A stretch of 12,625 nt of DNA from Paracoccaceae bacterium (GTDB lineage: Bacteria; Pseudomonadota; Alphaproteobacteria; Rhodobacterales; Rhodobacteraceae). Below are positions 7,191 through 12,625 of this stretch, piece by piece. The position numbers and the translations under genes are program-made. The notes under the pieces were generated by a model, which ran no database searches, was not told where the DNA came from, and saw nothing but the letters and a program-made list of their open reading frames with translations. Position 1 is the first letter of the stretch. Every line of letters begins with the position of its first letter. The DNA lies in NCBI GenBank assembly GCA_003535335.1, contig DOHJ01000239.1, positions 1-12,625 on the forward strand, written 5' to 3'.

Positions 7191-10100
7191 TCTGCTGCCT
7201 CCTTAGTTTGGGTCGCGGGTTTATCCATCCAATCCACTTTTTCCATTTTATGTATGACGACAAATTCATCCCGGTTGGAACCAACCGTGCCATAATAATT
7301 GAAACCATAAGACAGCTGCGCATAGGCACCCACCATATGGGTCGGTTTTGTCGAAACTTTAGTAACCGAGTTGTTAATACCACCACGGATACCGGTGCGT
7401 TGCGAACCCGGCAGGTTAACGATTCTTTCCTGCGCGTGATACATCAGGGTCATACCCTCTTTGATCCGCTGCGAAACAACCGCACGGGCCACCAAGGTTC
7501 CGTTGTGGTTATAGCCCTCAACCCAGTCGTTATCCTCGATACCGGCCTTTTTGGCGTCCACTTCGGAAATCCAGATACACGGTCCACCACGGTTCAGGGT
7601 CAACATGTGCAAGTTGTCCGAATAAGTCGAGTGGATCGCCCATTTCTGGTGCGGTGTCAGGAAGTTCAGGATCAAATGCGGCTTGTTTTTGTCTTCGCCC
7701 ATCATTGAATCATAGATCGATTTTGTGTCGATTGGAGGGCGGTAGAGACAGAATTCTTCGCCAAAGGCCCGCAGCCATTCGTGATCCTGATAAAGCTGTT
7801 GACGACCGGTAACGGTGCGCCACGGGATCAACTCGTGAACATTGGTGTAACCGGCGGTATAGCTGACGTGCTCATCCTCAAGACCCGACCACGTCGGCGA
7901 GCTGATGATTTTGCGCGGTTGTGCAGCAATATCGCGGAAGCGGATTTTTTCCTCTTCCTTTGGTTTGGCCAGATGGGTGTGGTCAATGCCGGTGGCTTTG
8001 CTTAATTCCGCCCAGGCCTTAACGGCCACATGGCCATTGGTTTCAGGTGCCAGCATCATAACCATTTCGGCCGCGTCAATGGCAGTGTCCAGTTTTGGAT
8101 TGCCCTTGGAAATACCTTCATCCAGTTCAACACCGTTCAATTCACGCAGTAGCTGAACTTCTGTTTTAGTGTTCCAGTTGATGCCCTTGCCACCATTGCC
8201 CATTTTATCCAGCAACGGTCCGATCGAGGTGAATTTTTTGTAGATCTGCGAATAATCCCGCTCAACCGGAATATAGGCCGGCGCGGTTTTACCCGGTATC
8301 AGATCACATTCACCTTTCATCCAGTCCTTCACGACCGGCTGGGTAATTTCACCCGGTGAATCGTGCTGCATTGGCAATTGGCAAACATCGGTAACTTTAC
8401 CGATAACCTCCGGCGAAATTTCAGAAATCCGTTTGGAGAACAGTTTGAATATTTCCCAGTCGGTTTTGGATTCATAAGCCGGATCAACAGCCGCCTGCAG
8501 CGGGTGAATGAACGGGTGCATGTCTGATGTGTTCAGATCGTCCTTTTCATACCAGCTGGCAGTTGGCAGCGCGATATCAGAGAAAACCATAGTGGTCGAC
8601 ATCCTGAAATCGATTGTTACCAACAGGTCCAGTTTGCCTTCCGGTGCCACATCATGCCATTTGATTTCTTTTGGCAACGGACGACCTGCCTGTTTTAGAT
8701 CCGGCGCGGTAATACCGTGATCAGAACCCAGCAGATGGCGGATGAAATATTCGTGGCCCTTGCTTGAACAACCCAGAATATTGGAGCGCCAGACAAACAG
8801 GTTGCGCATCCAGTTGTTTTCGTGCTCCGGATCCATGCAGGACATTTCCAGATCGCCCGATTTCAGCTTCTCGGCGATATAGGCGGGGATATCCTTGCCT
8901 TCTTTTTTAGCCTGTTCACAAACCTCTATTGGATTGGTTTTCAGCTGTGGCGACGACGGCAACCACCCCATGCGCTCGGAACGGGCGTTATAATCGATCA
9001 TTGAAATGTCCCAGTCACCCTCGGGTGCCAGTGGCGACAGGATTTCATGGGCTTCCAGTGTTTCATAGCGGTACTGGCAGGTATGCGCATACCATACACT
9101 GGTAGAGTTCATGTGCCGTGGTGGTTTTGCCCAATCCAGCCCAAATGCCAGCGGTAACCAGCCAGTTTGCGGACGCAGTTTTTCCTGACCCACATAGTGG
9201 GCCCAGCCACCACCGGATTTACCAGTTGCACCAACAAAGGCCAGCATGTTCATCACACCGCGATAGTTGCTATCCATGTGATACCAGTGGTTCATGGCAG
9301 CACCGATGATGATCATCGATTTACCATGGGTTTTATGGGCATTATCGGCAAAGTCGCGGGCAACCTTAGTGATTTTATCCTGCGGAACACCCGTAATTTT
9401 TTCAGCCCATGCAGGCGTGTTAGGAATGTCTTCGCTTAATTCACTGGCAACATATTTGCCACCCAACCCACGATCGATACCGTAATTGGCACAATAAAGG
9501 TCAAACACGGTGGCCACATAGGCCTCGCCGTCTTCCAGCTGCACTTTCTTAACCGGAACATTGTGGGTCAGCACATTAGGGAATTGGCATTTAACGAAAG
9601 GCCCGTAAGCTTCGCCACCGAAATATGGGAATTGAATTTCGATAACATCATCACGAACATCTTCGTCAATCAGGGTTTTGCGCAGTTTAACTTCTTTGTC
9701 TTGCGCTTCTTTTTTCAGGTTCCATTTGCCGCTGCCATCCCAGCGATAGCCGATTGAGCCATTTGGAACAACCAGATCACCGGTTTCTTCGTCAAAGGCC
9801 AGCGTTTTCCAATCGGCGTTCTTTTCTTCGCCCATTTTGCCTTTGATGTCGTCCGCACGGATTTGTTTGCCGCAAACGTATTTTCCGTCTTTTTCCTCGA
9901 TCTGAACCAGCATCGGAAAATCGGTATATTGACGGGTGTAATCGTCAAAATATTCGGATTTATTTTCGCCCAGATGATATTCTTTTAGAATAACGTGGCC
10001 CATAGCCATCGCCAATGCAGCATCAGTACCGGCCTGCGGAGCCAGCCAGATATCGGCAAATTTCGAAGCCTCGGAGTAATCCGGCGTAATAACCACAGAT

Positions 10101-10930
10101 TTGGTGCCTTTATAACGCACCTCGGTATAGAAGTGTGCATCAGGCGTTCTGGTTTGCGGCACGTTACTGCCCCACAGGATCAAAAAGCCCGAGTTATACC
10201 AGTCAGCGCTTTCGGGAACGTCGGTTTGTTCACCCCAAAGCATCGGGCTGGCCGGTGGCAAATCGCAATACCAGTCGTAGAATGACCCACAGGTGCCGCC
10301 GATCAGTGACAGGTAACGCGCCCCGGCGGCGTAAGAAACCATCGACATGGCCGGAATTGGCGAAAACCCAAAGATGCGGTCAGGGCCGTATTTTTTAATG
10401 GTGTAAGAGTTGGCAGCGGCGATCAGCTCGGTAGATTCATCCCAAGTCGAGCGCACAAAGCCGCCTTTGCCGCGAATTTTTGTGTAAGATGCCCGTAGCA
10501 CCGGATCGGCCTGAATGGCAGCCCATGCCTCGACCGGCATCATGGTTTCACGCATTTTGCGCCACATTTTAGCCAGTCTGCCGCGCATCAAAGGTGTTTT
10601 CACCCGTGCTGCGGAATATAAATACCAGCTGTAGGATGCGCCACGCTGACAACCACGCGGTTCGTGGTTTGGCAAATCGGTGCGGGTACGCGGATAGTTG
10701 GTTTGCTGGGTTTCCCAGGTAACGATACCCGATTTAACGTAAATTTTCCATGAACAAGAACCCGTGCAGTTCACCCCGTGGGTCGAGCGCACAATTTTAT
10801 CATGGCGCCAGCGATCACGGTAAACATCTTCCCAATCACGGTTCTCGATGGTGGTTTCACCATGGCCGTCAGAAAATGTGTCGAGTCTTTTAGATTGGAA
10901 AAAGTTCAGGCGGTCGAGCAGATGGCTCAT
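7187..10930 (-). CDS. narG: Respiratory nitrate reductase alpha subunit (Mo-bisMGD)
   Basis: NarG reduces nitrate to nitrite in the cytoplasm as the catalytic subunit of membrane-bound NarGHI. It is 1247 residues, the same length as I recall for E. coli NarG, and similar throughout. The FS0 cluster ligands are H51, C55, C59 and C94 (THGVNCTGSCSW and HEPRGCQRGASYSWYLY); the histidine is typical of NarG rather than of periplasmic NapA. Asp222 in YDWYCDLPPASP is the molybdenum ligand. Other blocks include VGQEKLRPQTGW, TWYEKDD-like SWYEKDDLNTSDMHPF, and the C-terminal HEWLRAFGEEFCLYRPPIDT and YGFNYYGTVGSNRDEF. There is no Tat signal, consistent with a cytoplasmic enzyme. ATG at 10930 has AAGGAG (10943-10938) 7 nt upstream. 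It follows narK across a short gap that contains a GC hairpin. Confidence 0.98.
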   Translation of the reverse strand: MSHLLDRLNFFQSKRLDTFSDGHGETTIENRDWEDVYRDRWRHDKIVRSTHGVNCTGSCSWKIYVKSGIVTWETQQTNYPRTRTDLPNHEPRGCQRGASYSWYLYSAARVKTPLMRGRLAKMWRKMRETMMPVEAWAAIQADPVLRASYTKIRGKGGFVRSTWDESTELIAAANSYTIKKYGPDRIFGFSPIPAMSMVSYAAGARYLSLIGGTCGSFYDWYCDLPPASPMLWGEQTDVPESADWYNSGFLILWGSNVPQTRTPDAHFYTEVRYKGTKSVVITPDYSEASKFADIWLAPQAGTDAALAMAMGHVILKEYHLGENKSEYFDDYTRQYTDFPMLVQIEEKDGKYVCGKQIRADDIKGKMGEEKNADWKTLAFDEETGDLVVPNGSIGYRWDGSGKWNLKKEAQDKEVKLRKTLIDEDVRDDVIEIQFPYFGGEAYGPFVKCQFPNVLTHNVPVKKVQLEDGEAYVATVFDLYCANYGIDRGLGGKYVASELSEDIPNTPAWAEKITGVPQDKITKVARDFADNAHKTHGKSMIIIGAAMNHWYHMDSNYRGVMNMLAFVGATGKSGGGWAHYVGQEKLRPQTGWLPLAFGLDWAKPPRHMNSTSVWYAHTCQYRYETLEAHEILSPLAPEGDWDISMIDYNARSERMGWLPSSPQLKTNPIEVCEQAKKEGKDIPAYIAEKLKSGDLEMSCMDPEHENNWMRNLFVWRSNILGCSSKGHEYFIRHLLGSDHGITAPDLKQAGRPLPKEIKWHDVAPEGKLDLLVTIDFRMSTTMVFSDIALPTASWYEKDDLNTSDMHPFIHPLQAAVDPAYESKTDWEIFKLFSKRISEISPEVIGKVTDVCQLPMQHDSPGEITQPVVKDWMKGECDLIPGKTAPAYIPVERDYSQIYKKFTSIGPLLDKMGNGGKGINWNTKTEVQLLRELNGVELDEGISKGNPKLDTAIDAAEMVMMLAPETNGHVAVKAWAELSKATGIDHTHLAKPKEEEKIRFRDIAAQPRKIISSPTWSGLEDEHVSYTAGYTNVHELIPWRTVTGRQQLYQDHEWLRAFGEEFCLYRPPIDTKSIYDSMMGEDKNKPHLILNFLTPHQKWAIHSTYSDNLHMLTLNRGGPCIWISEVDAKKAGIEDNDWVEGYNHNGTLVARAVVSQRIKEGMTLMYHAQERIVNLPGSQRTGIRGGINNSVTKVSTKPTHMVGAYAQLSYGFNYYGTVGSNRDEFVVIHKMEKVDWMDKPATQTKEAAE

Positions 10931-10937
10931 GGGTATT

Positions 10938-10943
10938 CTCCTT
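10938..10943 (-). promoter_or_regulatory. narG ribosome binding site
   Basis: AAGGAG on the - strand, 7 nt before the narG ATG, just downstream of the intercistronic hairpin (10954-10979). The site lies 10 nt from the hairpin foot, so the stem does not cover it. Confidence 0.8.
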
Positions 10944-10953
10944 TAGCTTGGGG

Positions 10954-10979
10954 TGCCCCGGCCCGATTAGGCCGGGGCA
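10954..10979 (-). other. GC-rich intercistronic hairpin between narK and narG
   Basis: A perfect 10-bp inverted repeat, TGCCCCGGCC (10954-10963) and GGCCGGGGCA (10970-10979), with a 6-nt loop. In the transcript it lies 13 nt after the narK stop codon and ends 10 nt before the narG Shine-Dalgarno. No U run follows the 3' arm, so it is not a classical terminator. An mRNA-stabilising or processing stem that sets narG levels apart from narK is a reasonable inference; partial termination is possible. It is symmetrical, so strand cannot be decided from the stem alone. Confidence 0.7.
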
Positions 10980-10992
10980 ATCTGGCTGATGT

Positions 10993-12625
10993 TTATGGGT
11001 TTTTCACGTAAGCATTCGGACGCATGTAGAACCACCAGTTCACAACAATGCAGACCATGTAAAATACTGCAAAACCATAAAGGGCGTATTCAGGTGTGGT
11101 TGCCTTGATTTGCTCGCCAAACACTTTGGGGATCAGGAAGGCACCGTAAGCGCCAATCGCAGCAGTCCAACCCAGCACAGGTCCGGCCTGTTCTTTATCA
11201 AACACCACCGCAATGGTACGGAAGGTAGAACCGTTACCAATGCCGGTCATGGCAAACAGGATCAGGAACAGGATCATGAACGGAATAAAATAGTCCTGCG
11301 GCGTTGCCGAAACATAGGCCAGTTTCAGATAGTAAGCCACACCAAGAGCTGCGACAGAACCATCACAATTGAAATCCACTGCGTAACTCGGGCACCGCCC
11401 AGTTTATCGGAAATCATCCCGCCAACCGGCCGGATCAAGGCACCAATAAATGGACCCATCCACGCATACATCAAGGCCGAAGGCCCATCAGTGCATTTAG
11501 TGTCGTGAGTGTAGCGTCATGATGCCATCAACCATATCAGCATCAAGGTGTTGGAAGCCAAACACAACTTTGATCACCAGACCAAAAGCGGCCGCATAAC
11601 CAATGAATGAGCCAAAGGTCATGGTGTAGATAATGCGTCATTGCCCATGTGTGTTTGTTGCCAAATATTTTATATTGGCGCGTCAGATTGTTACCAACCG
11701 ACCCCGGGATCATTTTCAACATAAACACAGTCAGGACGATAACAATCGGCAGCACGAACCATTTGGAAATCATAAAGCCGGAACCGCCAACAGTTTCTGG
11801 CAGCATCAGCCAAAGACCGAATATTGTAGCAACCAAACCAATCATCAACATGCCGGTAATCGTGGCAAATGCCATGATCGGATTCGGGATGTCCGGTGAC
11901 ACGTGTTCGTCACGAATGTTGTTCATGCCAAACCAGGTCAGGAAGGCCAGCGGGATCAACGGGATCAGCCAAACAAAACCAGCGTTAAAGATAAAAGTTT
12001 CTGTACCTGCCGGAATTTTACCGATCAAGGTGCCGGATGTATTCAGCAGTTCACGACCAACGCCACCAAACATGGCAACAGTCATAGCCAGCGGAATAAC
12101 AACCTGCATGGTGGTCACACCAAAGTTGCCCAGACCCGCGTTCATACCCAGCGCATAACCTTGCACTTTTTTCGGATAGAAAAAGCTGATGTTAGACATC
12201 GAGGCCGAGAAAATACCGCCACCGATACCGGACAAAAGTGCCAGAATCTGGAAGGTCCAAAGCGGTGTGTCAGTGCTTTGCAGCGCCAGACCTGTACCTG
12301 CTGCCGGTATCATCAACAGCGTTGTCATCCAGAAAATCGTGTTTCGCCCACCGGCGATCCGGATAAAGAATGTTGACGGAATACGCAGCGTCGCACCGGA
12401 CAGACCGGAAATCGCCATCAGCGTAAACAGTTCGGATTTGGCAAAGTCATAACCGAGGTTAAGCATTTGCACTGTGATCATGCCCCAAAACAGCCAGACG
12501 GCAAAGCCGCATAGCAGGCTGGGGATCGAAATCCACAGGTTTCGGGTCGCGATGGGTTTACCGGTAGAATTCCAGTATTCCTCGTTCTCGACGTCCCAGT
12601 TTCTTAGATCTTGTCCCACGTTATC
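10993..12625 (-). pseudogene. narK: NarK2-type nitrate/nitrite transporter (MFS), broken by three frameshifts; 5' end at window edge
   Basis: This encodes a major facilitator of the nitrate/nitrite porter family that would import nitrate and export nitrite for NarGHI. Coding similarity runs through three frames: 12619-11636, then 11634-11512, then 11510-11352, then to the TAA at 10993. Joining them needs removal of one base at about 11635 and one at about 11511, and addition of one at about 11352; the result is about 541 residues with normal MFS helices. Landmarks are R79 in GATLRIPSTFF, the nitrate signature AGLGNFGVTT, the second substrate arginine in GALIRPVGG (codon 11432-11430, in the third segment), and the second signature GIGNGSTFRTIAVVF. 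No other stop lies within the repaired frame. The frame is open to the window edge upstream of a GTG at 12619, so the true start, or fusion to a NarK1 half as in Paracoccus, may lie outside. Confidence 0.85.

Noticed and set aside
10931..10992. Internal FNR/NNR-type promoter before narG
   Set aside because: I found no TTGAT-N4-ATCAA-like site in the gap; the anaerobic promoter is more likely upstream of narK, outside the window.
10993..11379. Separate small membrane protein gene between narG and narK
   Set aside because: It is the C-terminal part of NarK in another frame; the apparent ATG start lies in narK sequence and its first ~10 residues are out-of-frame.
1..12625. CRISPR arrays, tRNA genes, insertion sequences or prophage parts
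   Set aside because: No repeated spacers, no tRNA-like cloverleaf, no transposase or terminal inverted repeats were seen; the coding content is ordinary metabolic and respiratory genes.

Overview
The window looks like chromosomal DNA from a facultatively anaerobic, nitrate-respiring alphaproteobacterium, most likely of the Rhodobacterales/Roseobacter type. This rests on the style of the LeuB, NarGHJI and NarK proteins and on moderate GC judged by eye; no database was searched. Two gene blocks converge. The left block, on the + strand (1-3026), is biosynthetic and general metabolism. The right block, on the - strand (12625-3377), is a respiratory nitrate reductase operon.

Left block: the window opens inside leuB (3-isopropylmalate dehydrogenase, C-terminal part), which is closed by a strong hairpin terminator. 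A tight three-gene unit follows: an AhpD-like carboxymuconolactone decarboxylase family protein, a zeta-crystallin-type quinone oxidoreductase, and a class IV (branched-chain-type) PLP aminotransferase. The gaps are 3 and 16 nt, and each gene has its own Shine-Dalgarno site.

Convergence zone (3027-3376): no intact gene. On the - strand it holds the decayed C-terminal end of a cyclase/arylformamidase family gene, with an internal TAA and no 5' part.

Right block, in transcription order: narK (nitrate/nitrite transporter, broken by three single-base indels), a GC-rich hairpin, narG, narH, narJ, narI, and a cytoplasmic parvulin-type peptidyl-prolyl isomerase. From narG on, every junction overlaps or is within 12 nt (ATGA at narG/narH; TAATG at narH/narJ and narI/ppiase; TAAGGAG at narJ/narI), which implies one translationally coupled mRNA. 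NarG (Mo-bisMGD and FS0), NarH (four Fe-S clusters) and NarI (two b hemes) keep all the cofactor ligands I could check. NarJ is the dedicated assembly chaperone, and the isomerase may help fold the complex. NarK would bring nitrate in and nitrite out, but as written it cannot be made as one polypeptide.

I found no new defence, mobile or RNA system. The points most worth checking are the narK frameshifts (error or real decay), the cyclase remnant, the narK-narG hairpin and the substrate of the class IV aminotransferase.
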